A DNA stretch of 64,000 nucleotides from CAYUIG01 sp964444685. Lineage in GTDB: Bacteria > Gemmatimonadota > Gemmatimonadetes > Longimicrobiales > RSA9. Below the pieces are notes generated by a model. It had not been told where the DNA came from. It worked only from the letters and a program-made list of their open reading frames with translations, and searched no databases. The DNA lies in NCBI GenBank assembly GCA_964444685.1, contig CAYUIG010000001.1, positions 1 through 64,000 on the forward strand, read 5' to 3'. Positions within the stretch are counted from its first letter, which is position 1; each line of letters opens with the position of its first letter. Of this stretch, positions 42,977-54,181 are shown piece by piece. A program made the position numbers and the translations under genes.

Positions 42977-43615
42977 TTAGCGAAGCGCGATCCGCTCCGT
43001 GGTCCGGATCGTGAGCTCCGTACCACGCGGCAGCGCCGCTTCGACGTCGCCGGTACCGAGCGAGACGATGGTGCCCGCACCGGCGCCGAGTGCGGCGCCG
43101 ATGAGGATGTCCCTCAGCTCACCGCCGATGACTGCGCCGAGCACTGCACCCGCCGCCGCCCCGATGCCGGCGTCGCGGATCACGTCATCCCGGCTGCGTT
43201 CTTCAGTCTGCAGATCCGCGTCCAGGATGTCCGCGCTCAGCGGATAGCTCCTCCCGTCGAACCGGATCGACTCGAAATTCAGCCGCACCGCCGCCTGATC
43301 GCCGATGTGGTCGGAGTCATCCAGTCCCGTCACCTCCGCTGTCGCGACCGCACCCTGGGGGATCACGACACGGCCGTCGGACGTGCGCAGGGGCGTCGTG
43401 ACGGTCGCCGTCACGCGATCACCGACCTTGCTCGTCTTCGTGTCGATGCGATCGTTCAGCTCGACCACCAGCTGCGTTCCCGCGGGAACGTCGAACGTGG
43501 TGGGCGGTGCCGGCGCAGGCTGCACCTCCGGACTCGCCGGACCCGACTCCACCGCAGTTGCGCGGCAACCCGCCAGCACGAACACGGCCGTAAGGCTCAA
43601 TGCCAGCTTCCGCAT
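42977..43615 (-). CDS. Glycine-zipper lipoprotein
   Basis: A 212-aa lipoprotein (signal ending VFVLAGC, Cys17). Residues about 40-110 form a beta domain with a KVGDRVTATVTTPL segment similar to conjugal-transfer TrbI/TraB or SLT-associated folds. Residues about 145-185 are a glycine zipper (IGAAAGAVLGAVIGG, then IGAALGAGAGTIV) of the type found in SmpA/Pcp outer-membrane lipoproteins and stress proteins. Function unknown; probably envelope structure or stress. Confidence 0.75.
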   Translation of the reverse strand: MRKLALSLTAVFVLAGCRATAVESGPASPEVQPAPAPPTTFDVPAGTQLVVELNDRIDTKTSKVGDRVTATVTTPLRTSDGRVVIPQGAVATAEVTGLDDSDHIGDQAAVRLNFESIRFDGRSYPLSADILDADLQTEERSRDDVIRDAGIGAAAGAVLGAVIGGELRDILIGAALGAGAGTIVSLGTGDVEAALPRGTELTIRTTERIALR

Positions 43616-43669
43616 TCTCGCCTCCTTGCCTGAGTCGTGGGGCGAGGTTGCAAGGGGTGGGCCGGTGCG

Positions 43670-44548
43670 TCACTCCTCCAGCCGGCGCGGCCAGTCCTCG
43701 CCCAGGAGCCTCGAGAACGCGCGGTCCGCGAGCAGTCGCCCGCCCGTCTGACATTTCGCGCAGTAGTTCGTCTCGTGGCCCGCGTAGACGATGCGCTGGA
43801 TGAGTGCGCCGCAGCGCGGGCAGGGCTCCTTGAAGCGGCCGTGCACGGCCATCGCGGGATGAAACGCGGTGACCTTCTCGGGGAAGCGGTCGCCCGTCTC
43901 CTCGATCAGTCGATCGGTCCACTCGCGCAATGACGACACGGTGGCGTCGTACAGCGCGCGCATGTCGGCGTCGTCGAGCTGCTGCGTGCGCTTGCCGGGC
44001 GAGATGCGCGCGAGCCAGAGGATCTCATCGGAGTGCGCGTTGCCGACACCGGAGATGGTGTCGGGATCGGTGAACGCGCGCTTGAGCGTACGGTTCTCGC
44101 GCAGGAGCGCGTCACGGAACGCATCGTAGCCGTCCTCGAGCGGTTCGACGCCACCGCGTCGCATGGCCTCGAGTGCTTCACGCCCCCGCAGCACGTGCAG
44201 CGACGCGCGCTTCTGCGTGCTCGCCTCCGTGAGCAGCAGCGTGCCGGTCGGGAAGTCGAATGCGGCCTGGCCGAGCTTGCGCGGGACCGCCGTGCCCTTC
44301 GGCTTCCACTTGAAGCGCCCAGAGATCATGAGGTGCACGACGACGAACAGGTCGTCCTCCAGCACGAAGACGATGCGCTTGCCCAGGCGCCCCAGTCCGA
44401 GCACACGCTTCCCGTTCACCGCGGAAAGCGGCGGATCGAAGGTCTTGAGCAGCGCCGGCGACGCGAGTCGGACGGCCTCGATGGGCTGTCCGACCACGCG
44501 TGGCTCGAGCGCGTGCAGGTAGAGCGCGATCTCCGGTAGTTCGGGCAT
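43670..44548 (-). CDS. Fpg/Nei-family DNA glycosylase
   Basis: A 292-aa base-excision repair enzyme. The N-terminus MPELPEIALYLHAL gives the catalytic Pro2 and Glu3; the catalytic lysine is in LGRLGKRIVFVL; the helix-two-turn-helix is GVGNAHSDEILW; and a C-terminal zinc finger has CPRC then CAKC. Fpg enzymes remove 8-oxoguanine and formamidopyrimidines; Nei enzymes remove oxidised pyrimidines. GVGNAHSDEILW is slightly divergent from the canonical Fpg GVGNIYASE, so I do not assign mutM or nei. Confidence 0.9.
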   Translation of the reverse strand: MPELPEIALYLHALEPRVVGQPIEAVRLASPALLKTFDPPLSAVNGKRVLGLGRLGKRIVFVLEDDLFVVVHLMISGRFKWKPKGTAVPRKLGQAAFDFPTGTLLLTEASTQKRASLHVLRGREALEAMRRGGVEPLEDGYDAFRDALLRENRTLKRAFTDPDTISGVGNAHSDEILWLARISPGKRTQQLDDADMRALYDATVSSLREWTDRLIEETGDRFPEKVTAFHPAMAVHGRFKEPCPRCGALIQRIVYAGHETNYCAKCQTGGRLLADRAFSRLLGEDWPRRLEE

Positions 44549-44583
44549 GTCTCCAGTGTTGTGGCGGTGTCCGGAAACGGCAA

Positions 44584-44690
44584 TTCACCGCAGAGTCACA
44601 GAGGGCGCCGAGAACGGATTGAAGTTGTTTACACATCCGGGTGCTGTGGGGCTCCGCATTCCTCCGCGTTCTCCGCGCCTCTGCGGTGAA
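44584..44690. repeat. TTCACCGCAGAG-type palindromic element
   Basis: 107 bp with perfect 12-bp terminal arms TTCACCGCAGAG and CTCTGCGGTGAA. The sequence just inside also pairs loosely. It lies between divergent fpg-like and uppP genes. It may carry promoters or be a MITE. Confidence 0.85.
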
Positions 44691-44772
44691 TGTTCGTTTT
44701 CCGTCTCGCCCGGATGTTGCCAAGCGCGAGTCGGACCCTCAGGATCCTGCGCCGGTCGCGAACGGAGGTGTG

Positions 44773-45693
44773 ATGAGCTGGTGGGAGGCGCTGGTGCTGG
44801 GCGTGGTGCAGGGGTTGACCGAATTCTTTCCGGTCTCGAGCTCCGGGCATCTCGTCATAACCGAAGACCTGCTGGGATTGAGGCTGCCGGGCGTGGCGTT
44901 CGACGTGGCCCTGCACGTGGCCACGCTGCTGTCGGTCATCCTCGTCTATCGGCACCGGCTGACCGACCTCGTGCTGGGTGTGCTGCGACCCGGCAATGGA
45001 AAATCGTGGCGGTACATTGGCCTGCTCGTGCTCGCCACCATTCCCGCTGCGATCGTCGGCTTCGCGTTCGAGGACTGGTTCGAGGCCCGCTTCGACGATC
45101 CGGTTCTTGCGGGCACGATGATTCTCGTCACCGGCAGCTTCGTGTGGAGCAGCCGCTGGGCGTTGCGCGGTGGCGCGCGCCGGCCGCTCGAATGGGCACC
45201 GGTAGTCGTCGCGGGCGTCGTCGCGTTGATTGCTGGTACGGCTCTGCCCTTCATCGCAGTGCTGGCGGTCGAGGCCGCGTTGATGGCATTCGCGCGCGCG
45301 ACAGCGGGACCGGACCCGCGCGCGGAGCCCGACACGATGGGTGCGCTGCTCATGGGCGTGGCGCAGTGCGTCGCGATTCTGCCCGGCGTTTCGCGATCGG
45401 GCAGCACGGTAATGACCGGACTCTGGCGACGCATCGATCCCGCCGCGGCGGCGGAGTTCTCCTTCCTCATGGCGATTCCCGCGATCCTGGGTGCGGCGAT
45501 TCTTCAGCTCCCCGATCTGCGCACGGAAGGCGCGAGCGTGAGCACGGGCGCAATCGTGATCGGCGGCGTCGCTGCGGCGGTTGCGGGTGTCCTCGCGATC
45601 CGCTTCTTCGTGGCGATGCTGCGGCAGCGCAGCTTCCACGTCTTCGCGTACTACTGCTGGCTGGCTGGCGGGTTGTACGTACTGCTGCGCTGA
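44773..45693 (+). CDS. uppP: Undecaprenyl-diphosphate phosphatase
   Basis: A 306-aa inner-membrane enzyme that dephosphorylates undecaprenyl pyrophosphate, recycling the lipid carrier for peptidoglycan and other polymers. Motif I is QGLTEFFPVSSSGHL (about residue 14) and motif II PGVSRSGSTVMT (about residue 200); the catalytic Glu, Ser, His and Arg are present. About eight TM helices. GGAGG sits 4 bp before the ATG. UppP activity also gives bacitracin resistance. It ends 1 bp before the convergent BsuPI lipoprotein gene. Confidence 0.95.
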   Translation: MSWWEALVLGVVQGLTEFFPVSSSGHLVITEDLLGLRLPGVAFDVALHVATLLSVILVYRHRLTDLVLGVLRPGNGKSWRYIGLLVLATIPAAIVGFAFEDWFEARFDDPVLAGTMILVTGSFVWSSRWALRGGARRPLEWAPVVVAGVVALIAGTALPFIAVLAVEAALMAFARATAGPDPRAEPDTMGALLMGVAQCVAILPGVSRSGSTVMTGLWRRIDPAAAAEFSFLMAIPAILGAAILQLPDLRTEGASVSTGAIVIGGVAAAVAGVLAIRFFVAMLRQRSFHVFAYYCWLAGGLYVLLR

Positions 45694-45694
45694 C

Positions 45695-46186
45695 TCAGCG
45701 CGTGATGTCGAGCGTGTCCTGCTCCGAGACCAGGTCGCCATCCTCGGCGGGAATGCGCCCCTGCACCACGTAGCGACCCGGCGCGACCGGGCGCCCCGCG
45801 TTGTCCACCTGCTCCCATCCTCCCGAATACTCCACCGATCCGCCGGGATCGATACGGACGAGTGCGAGGGCGAGCGTCGGCATGGTGCCGTGCAGACGTC
45901 GCCAGACTTCCGTTCCATCCACGCGCGACACGATCACATCCCACGCGACCGGATTGCCGGCGAGACCGATCGTGATCGGGCGCGTATCCGGATTGCGCAG
46001 CCGGAGCGTGACGGGCACGGTGTCGCCCTGTGCGGCTTCCCGCGGAATGATGAGCTCGAGGTTCACGCGTACCACCGAATCGGGCTGCGCGAGGGCGACC
46101 CGCTCGCGTCCCTCGAGCGAGTCGCCCCCACAGCCGAGGAGCAGGATCCACGCACAGATCGCAAGTCCCGCTCTCACGGAAAGCAT
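45695..46186 (-). CDS. BsuPI-domain lipoprotein
   Basis: A 163-aa lipoprotein (signal ending LLLGC, Cys20). The mature domain, with VTLRLRNPDTRPITIGLAGN and VWRRL, matches the BsuPI intracellular-proteinase-inhibitor family (Ig-like fold). The start overlaps the stop of the upstream S1 protease (TGATG), which supports a protease-inhibitor or protease-chaperone relationship. Known BsuPI inhibits a Bacillus intracellular protease; whether this lipoprotein inhibits its neighbour is inference. Confidence 0.8.
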   Translation of the reverse strand: MLSVRAGLAICAWILLLGCGGDSLEGRERVALAQPDSVVRVNLELIIPREAAQGDTVPVTLRLRNPDTRPITIGLAGNPVAWDVIVSRVDGTEVWRRLHGTMPTLALALVRIDPGGSVEYSGGWEQVDNAGRPVAPGRYVVQGRIPAEDGDLVSEQDTLDITR

Positions 46187-47514
46187 CAGTGCGTGGTGAA
46201 GTCGCCGAGCTCGAACCTGATGTTCTCCAGCGCACTGAACGCGAAGATGCCGGCACCGCCCCCCCACAGAATGCCGTAGAGCGTGGCGTCCCTGCCGTTC
46301 GCGTGCGGCTGGAATACCGGCGAGCCGCTGTCGCCGCCGGCCGACATGCCGAGGACGAGATCCTGGCAGAGCATCACCTGGTTCGATCCGAGGACGCTGA
46401 CGTTCACGCACGTCAGGGCCACCTCCCCGCGCGTCCATCCGCTCGTGCGTCCGATCTTGTCGACGAACTCGCCGAGCAGCGGGAACGGCACCTCATCGAC
46501 GATCGAGAAGAACTTCTTCCCGTCGTCGGCAATCTCGATCGAGCCGGGCGTGAACGGGTCCTCACTCACCTCTGTCGTACGCCAGATGGAGCCGAAGCGG
46601 ACGGGATTGTTGCGGTACATCTTCACGAGCGCGGCATCGCTGAAGCGGCAGATCTGCGTTGCCGAGCACTGGAACGACGGCGGATCCAGCACCTCGAAGC
46701 CGAGCAGATTGAAGTCGGTGGCGAAAGGTGGCGGCGCCGGATTGTAGTACTCGGTGCCGGTCACGATGCCACGGTCGCCGGTGCAGTGCGAGTTGGTGAT
46801 GAAGTACGGCTGGCTCTGGCCCGGCTCGTCGCGCAGTACGACGAACCCCAGCGTGCAGAGGAAGAAGCCGACTCCCGGGTACTCCCAGACGAGCTGAATC
46901 CCGCCACCCACGGGTTGCACCTTGTCGCGCAGCGTCTCGCCGCTGAAGGGCTCGATAGCCGGAGAGATCTCGACGTTCACCAGTTCGACAGGAACGCCGA
47001 AGTCGGCCGCGATCTGTCGAATCCGTTCCTCCGATGTCCCGGCGAGCACGCCGATGCGGATCGTGTTCGTCGACTCGTCCGCATCCGTGTACACGACGCC
47101 GGGCTCATCCAGGAGGGGAATGAGCTGCTGATGGTAGCTGTTGAGCCGCGTAAAGCTGACCGCGGCTTCCTGGAACACTGCGTTGCCCATCGCAGTGGCG
47201 CCCTGCGGAATGTGCCGGCCCACCGCCTCGAGCACGCGCTCGCGGCCGCCCGGCGCCGCCATCTGTTCTTCCGTTACGCGCACGTTGAGCCGGCCGGATG
47301 CGTCGTAGTACGCTCCGCCGAATCCGGGTGCCTCGGCTGCGATCCGCGAGAACGCGCGGTCGATCCCGCGCACTATCGGGACCCGCGCGGCGGCGTACGT
47401 CGCGGGTCGATCGGTGGCATTCCTCGGTTCCATCGGCGGATCGTCAACGCAGGCGGCGGCGAGGCCAACGCTGGCCAGGGCCAACCCTGTGCGAACTGCA
47501 GTCCTTCCGATCAT
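46186..47514 (-). CDS. Trypsin-like (S1) serine protease, lipoprotein
   Basis: A 442-aa lipoprotein (signal ending GLAAAC, Cys22). The first 190 residues are an N-terminal domain, perhaps a prodomain. The triad is visible: His in FITNSHCTG, Asp in RFSDAALVKM and Ser in MSAGGDSGSPVF. Three cysteine pairs probably stabilise it. It is a surface or periplasmic protease. The next gene encodes a BsuPI inhibitor-like lipoprotein, so its activity may be controlled by the partner. Confidence 0.88.
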   Translation of the reverse strand: MIGRTAVRTGLALASVGLAAACVDDPPMEPRNATDRPATYAAARVPIVRGIDRAFSRIAAEAPGFGGAYYDASGRLNVRVTEEQMAAPGGRERVLEAVGRHIPQGATAMGNAVFQEAAVSFTRLNSYHQQLIPLLDEPGVVYTDADESTNTIRIGVLAGTSEERIRQIAADFGVPVELVNVEISPAIEPFSGETLRDKVQPVGGGIQLVWEYPGVGFFLCTLGFVVLRDEPGQSQPYFITNSHCTGDRGIVTGTEYYNPAPPPFATDFNLLGFEVLDPPSFQCSATQICRFSDAALVKMYRNNPVRFGSIWRTTEVSEDPFTPGSIEIADDGKKFFSIVDEVPFPLLGEFVDKIGRTSGWTRGEVALTCVNVSVLGSNQVMLCQDLVLGMSAGGDSGSPVFQPHANGRDATLYGILWGGGAGIFAFSALENIRFELGDFTTH

Positions 47515-47808
47515 GGGGCGGTCCTTTCGCTGAGGGGTGGAAGCGTCCCGTGACGCTCACGGAACGTGACGCTCCAGTGGGCTCCGACGTGTTACGCAGA
47601 AGCCCGTTGTGTCCCAGCGGAGGCCCCGACAACAGGGCGAGATGCTGCCAAGAAGAGGACTGCGCGGTCGCGGCACGAACAGGTGGGTCCCAACACGACC
47701 GTGACGACAGGATACGCGGGTCCGCGGACCCGTGCAAGTCGTCTCGCGCGACTATGGAGGTGCCCCTGCGGCGCGCTGATCTTGTGTCTTTGCCCCGGGG
47801 AGGGAACG
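47515..47808. other. Intergenic region, divergent promoters and a perfect 16-bp palindrome
   Basis: The 294 bp between the S1 protease and the AbiEi-like gene hold no credible gene. A perfect CGGGTCCGCGGACCCG palindrome at 47717-47732 may be a regulator operator. A weaker GTGACGCTCACGGAACGTGACG motif at 47552-47573 is partly self-complementary. Confidence 0.45.
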
Positions 47809-48738
47809 GTGTCGGGATCCGGCCATTACGAACGCCATATCGCCGATATCGCGATGCGGCAGCACGCCGTCGTCACGCTCGACCAGCTCATGGCGATCGG
47901 TATATCGAGCTCCGCCGTGAAGCGGCGGGTCCGCTCGGATCGGATGTCTCGGATTCACCGCGGCGTCTTTCAGGTCGGGCCGATGACGTTGCCGCTCACC
48001 CGTCCCATGGCCGCGGTGCTGGCGTGCGGTCCGTCCGCTTTACTCAGCTATGATGACGCCGGCGCCCTCTGGTCCCTGTTTTCCTCAGGGGGCGACGGGT
48101 CCGTTCACGTCACCGTCGTGGGTGCGACGCGCTCACGTCCGAACATTCGCATCCACCGCGTGCGCTCCCTTGGAGTCGATGAGCGTGCTGCCCATCACGG
48201 CATCCCCGTTACGTCGCCGGCGCGCACGATCCTCGATCTTGCCGGCCGGCTCGGCAGCCGGGAGATCGAAAACATGCTTGCCCGGGCCGAGCGCGAAGGG
48301 CTCACCCGCGCCGAGGACGTCCTTTCGTTGCTCGGCAGGTATCCGCGAAGACGCGGCGCACGCGCACTCCGCGCAATCATCGGATCGACCGGCGGTCCGA
48401 CACTGACGCGTTCGCCGCTGGAGAAGGAGTTCGCGAAGCTGCTGCGCGACACGGGATTGCCGTTCCCCATGCTCAATGTGCCATTCGGACCGTACGAGCT
48501 CGATGCGTTCTGGCCCGACCTTTCATTCGCCGTCGAGGTCGACGGCTTTGCGTACCACGGCAACCGCGCCCGCTACGAGGGAGACCGCCAGAAGGACCTG
48601 TGGCTCAAGTCGCGGGGCATCACCGTGCTCCGGTTGTCCTGGCGACAGATCACCCGACGCCCATTGGCCACCGCCGTCCAGCTCGGTCAGTCGCTTGCGC
48701 TGGCCCGGGCGGCCGCTCGGCGGCTGCCCCAGGTCTGA
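47809..48738 (+). CDS. AbiEi-like antitoxin domain protein with DUF559 nuclease-like C-terminus
   Basis: A 309-aa protein. The N-terminal winged-helix domain (MRQHAVVTLDQLMAIGISSS, then RRVRSDRMSRIHRGVF) resembles the AbiEi type IV antitoxin N-domain. The C-terminal domain has FAVEVDGFAYH and DLWLKSRGITVLRL, the DUF559/VSR-like PD-(D/E)xK endonuclease fold. This fusion is common and probably binds DNA; standard AbiEi partners with the nucleotidyltransferase AbiEii, which is absent here. GTG start with GGGGAGGGA 4 bp upstream. Confidence 0.85.
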   Translation: MSGSGHYERHIADIAMRQHAVVTLDQLMAIGISSSAVKRRVRSDRMSRIHRGVFQVGPMTLPLTRPMAAVLACGPSALLSYDDAGALWSLFSSGGDGSVHVTVVGATRSRPNIRIHRVRSLGVDERAAHHGIPVTSPARTILDLAGRLGSREIENMLARAEREGLTRAEDVLSLLGRYPRRRGARALRAIIGSTGGPTLTRSPLEKEFAKLLRDTGLPFPMLNVPFGPYELDAFWPDLSFAVEVDGFAYHGNRARYEGDRQKDLWLKSRGITVLRLSWRQITRRPLATAVQLGQSLALARAAARRLPQV

Positions 48739-48760
48739 GGGGTTGCGGGGCGACCCGGAC

Positions 48761-48918
48761 TCGGAACTCGTCGCCGGGTCGGGTCACGCGTGCCGGGTTC
48801 GGGTCGTTATGCGGCCCCGATCCGGAACCGGTCGAGGCAAGCGGCCATGAGTGCCGAATCAGGGTCGATATGCGGACCGAACCCGGAACGCGTTGAGCGC
48901 GATTGCGTCGAGTTCCGA
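48761..48918. repeat. 158-bp imperfect palindrome, MITE-like
   Basis: Outer arms TCGGAACTCG (48761-48770) and CGAGTTCCGA (48909-48918) and inner ACGCGTGCCGGGTTCGG (48786-48802) with its near-complement (48877-48893) share the centre 48839.5. It has no coding capacity. It lies just downstream of the AbiEi-DUF559 gene. Confidence 0.75.
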
Positions 48919-48985
48919 ATTACGGCCGCGCTTCCTGGTGCCCTCACACCCAGCGTGCAATCAGTAGCGCCTGAGCATTGCCGAC

Positions 48986-49969
48986 TCAGGCGATGGCGGT
49001 CAGCTCGCCGTCGATGATGTCGGCCAGGCGCTCCTGCTCGCGCCACATCACTTCCAGCGCCCGCGCCTCGCCATTCAGCAGGCGCCGCTCGACGGAGTCA
49101 TTGACCGCGATCTCGAGGGCCAGAGTACGCAAAGGCCCGAGTCGATAGAGCGACTGTCGGCGTGAACCGAACTCGCGCAGCAGATCCGCGGGTGTGCCGG
49201 CACGGTCGAGGAAGCGGCTGGCCTCGCGCAGAGTCAGCTCGCTCGCGCCATCGATGTGCTGCCAGGCGAGCACGCGACGTATCGCGTCGTCGGCCTCGTG
49301 CCCGCGGATCATGAACACCTTCTCCGGCGTCCATGGGTCGCAGCGGGGGCAGGGCACACCCAGTTCGATCGTCCCGTCCGACGAAAGCAGCGGGTAGATC
49401 CACCAGGACAGATCGAAGCGGAGGGCACACAGGATCGAGCCGCACGAGGGACAGGGCTCGCGTCCCTCCCATGCGGTCCCGCCGAAGTGCCGCCAGCGGG
49501 CGAGGTCGACGATCTCGGGCGGATGCTTCCCGATACCGAGGCCGGTATCGAGGATGCCCACGGTTTCGCCGACCCACGCGACGGCACCGTATGCCAGAGC
49601 TGCGATGCGCGATCCGGGGGAGTGGAAGGCGGCCTGGCGATGTCGCAGCTCGCGGCCGTACCGCCACCACGCCTCTTCCAGCGACGAAGCACGTCCGATG
49701 CGCACGAGCTCGAGACCGCCCGCCTCCAGCAGAGCCACTTCTTCCGTGCGCGCGAGCAGACGTCCGCGATCGTATGCGAGCCGCTCGAGCATCTCGAGAG
49801 CGACCGCGCGGTCCTCGAAGGGAACGAGGGACCACGACCGGCAGCGGCCGCAGACCTGCCAGAGACGGCCCCGTTCGGAATCGAAGGCCACCCGCTGCCC
49901 CTCGCCGAACGTGTCCCCTGCGCGGGGCGCGGGGAAGGGCGAATGGCAGAAGAGGCAGCGGGTGAACAT
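48986..49969 (-). CDS. Unknown protein with paired CxxC zinc-ribbon motifs
   Basis: A 327-aa protein lacking a signal peptide. The N-terminus has CLFC and, after about 35 residues, CGRC; further CPSC and CPRC pairs follow about residues 178-215. They could form two zinc ribbons. The other parts are helical (AIRRVLAWQHI, LTLREASRFLDRAGTPADLL). I do not recognise the family. It starts 3 bp after the M14 stop, so it is the last gene of the NtrC-GT87-M14 operon. Function may be adapter or maturation; this is inference. Confidence 0.65.
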   Translation of the reverse strand: MFTRCLFCHSPFPAPRAGDTFGEGQRVAFDSERGRLWQVCGRCRSWSLVPFEDRAVALEMLERLAYDRGRLLARTEEVALLEAGGLELVRIGRASSLEEAWWRYGRELRHRQAAFHSPGSRIAALAYGAVAWVGETVGILDTGLGIGKHPPEIVDLARWRHFGGTAWEGREPCPSCGSILCALRFDLSWWIYPLLSSDGTIELGVPCPRCDPWTPEKVFMIRGHEADDAIRRVLAWQHIDGASELTLREASRFLDRAGTPADLLREFGSRRQSLYRLGPLRTLALEIAVNDSVERRLLNGEARALEVMWREQERLADIIDGELTAIA

Positions 49970-49972
49970 AGG

Positions 49973-52921
<2,949 letters not shown>

Positions 52922-52975
52922 CGGAGAAACTCCTGTGGGGGTGTGCGCGGGCGCCTGCGACCGCGCCCGATCGGC

Positions 52976-54181
52976 TCAAGCTGGCCGGGCGGCGAGCGGC
53001 GTGTCAACCGTGCGCGCGGCCGCGCGGACCAGAACGGCCAGCATCGCCAGCCACAGCGCCACGTGTCCGCCCACGAACAGCCAGACGTAGGGCGGCCCCG
53101 CTCGCTCGAGAGCGCCGGGCGCGAGCATGGCCGCCACGGCCACGGCGAACAGGGCGCCGGCGCGGTAGTCTCCGTCACGCTGCGCCAGGCGATAGAGCGC
53201 GATCATGGGCAGAAGGATCACGACATCGTCGTAGGCACGGTGGTAGGTCCAGAATCGTGCGACCAGCGCCGCGTGGCCCATCAACAGCCACGGATCCGCC
53301 TCCCGGCGGCGCCACGTCCATAGCCCGAGTGCGGCGAGAAGCAGCAGTCCGATCGGCGGAGCGAGTTGCGGAATCCCGAGTGAAAGGAACGTGGACGCGA
53401 CGTCGCCGTAGCCGCCGATCATGAACTGGCGCGGCTGCCGCGCCCATTCGAGCAGCAGCGCGCCGGGTCCGCCCGGCTGCCACTGCGACGCGAACGTGGT
53501 GAGCAGAAGCAACGCCGCGCCGGTCAGCAGGAGCGGGCGTACACGTGGCACGGAGAGTACGGTGACGAACACGAACGGCACCGTGAGCGTTGGCTTCACC
53601 AGCGCAATCGTGAGCAGCACCGCCGCCGCGGCGTCGGTCAGCCATGTGGAGTGTGCTCTGCGTGCGAGCAGCCATCCGCCCACGAGCGCGGCGAGCACGT
53701 GCAGTCCGAACTGTCCGTTCCCGATGGTGACGCCCACCGCATTCATGGACAGCACGACGAGTGCGACGAGCGCGCGTTCGAGTTTCGTCGCGGCTCCGCT
53801 CTCGTGCACGAGCAGCGCGGCCAGGCAGGCGAGCACGATCAGGGATGACAACGCCCAGAGGACGCGCACGAGCTCCGGATCCGGCCACAGCAGGAGCGGA
53901 GCGAAGAGCAGGTACGTGTGCGGCGGATAGGTGAGACGGTCGAGTGCGGCGGTCACCGGCTGGCCCGCAAACCAGCGGCGCGTCTCCTCGTGACGCAGCA
54001 GCACATCGATCGCGCCGATCCAGCTGTCATCGAACAGCAGCCGATGCAGCTCCGTGCCGAGCTTGAGCAGCGCATAGGCGGCGAGCGCCACGGCGGCTCC
54101 CTGGAGGAGCGCCGAAGCGTGTCGTTCCCAGAGCGTGCGTGCGCGGGAATGCAGCGCTGTGGCCGCGGCCGCGCTCGCCAT
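52976..54181 (-). CDS. GT87-like integral membrane glycosyltransferase
   Basis: A 401-aa polytopic protein with about ten TM helices. Features of the GT-C/GT87 (DUF2029, polyprenol-phosphate mannosyltransferase) family: a first periplasmic loop with DDSWIGAIDVLLR, the YPPHTYLLFAPLLL segment and AYDDVVILLPMI. It would transfer a sugar from a lipid carrier to an outer glycan or lipid. The ATG overlaps the NtrC stop (TAATG). Confidence 0.75.
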   Translation of the reverse strand: MASAAAATALHSRARTLWERHASALLQGAAVALAAYALLKLGTELHRLLFDDSWIGAIDVLLRHEETRRWFAGQPVTAALDRLTYPPHTYLLFAPLLLWPDPELVRVLWALSSLIVLACLAALLVHESGAATKLERALVALVVLSMNAVGVTIGNGQFGLHVLAALVGGWLLARRAHSTWLTDAAAAVLLTIALVKPTLTVPFVFVTVLSVPRVRPLLLTGAALLLLTTFASQWQPGGPGALLLEWARQPRQFMIGGYGDVASTFLSLGIPQLAPPIGLLLLAALGLWTWRRREADPWLLMGHAALVARFWTYHRAYDDVVILLPMIALYRLAQRDGDYRAGALFAVAVAAMLAPGALERAGPPYVWLFVGGHVALWLAMLAVLVRAAARTVDTPLAARPA

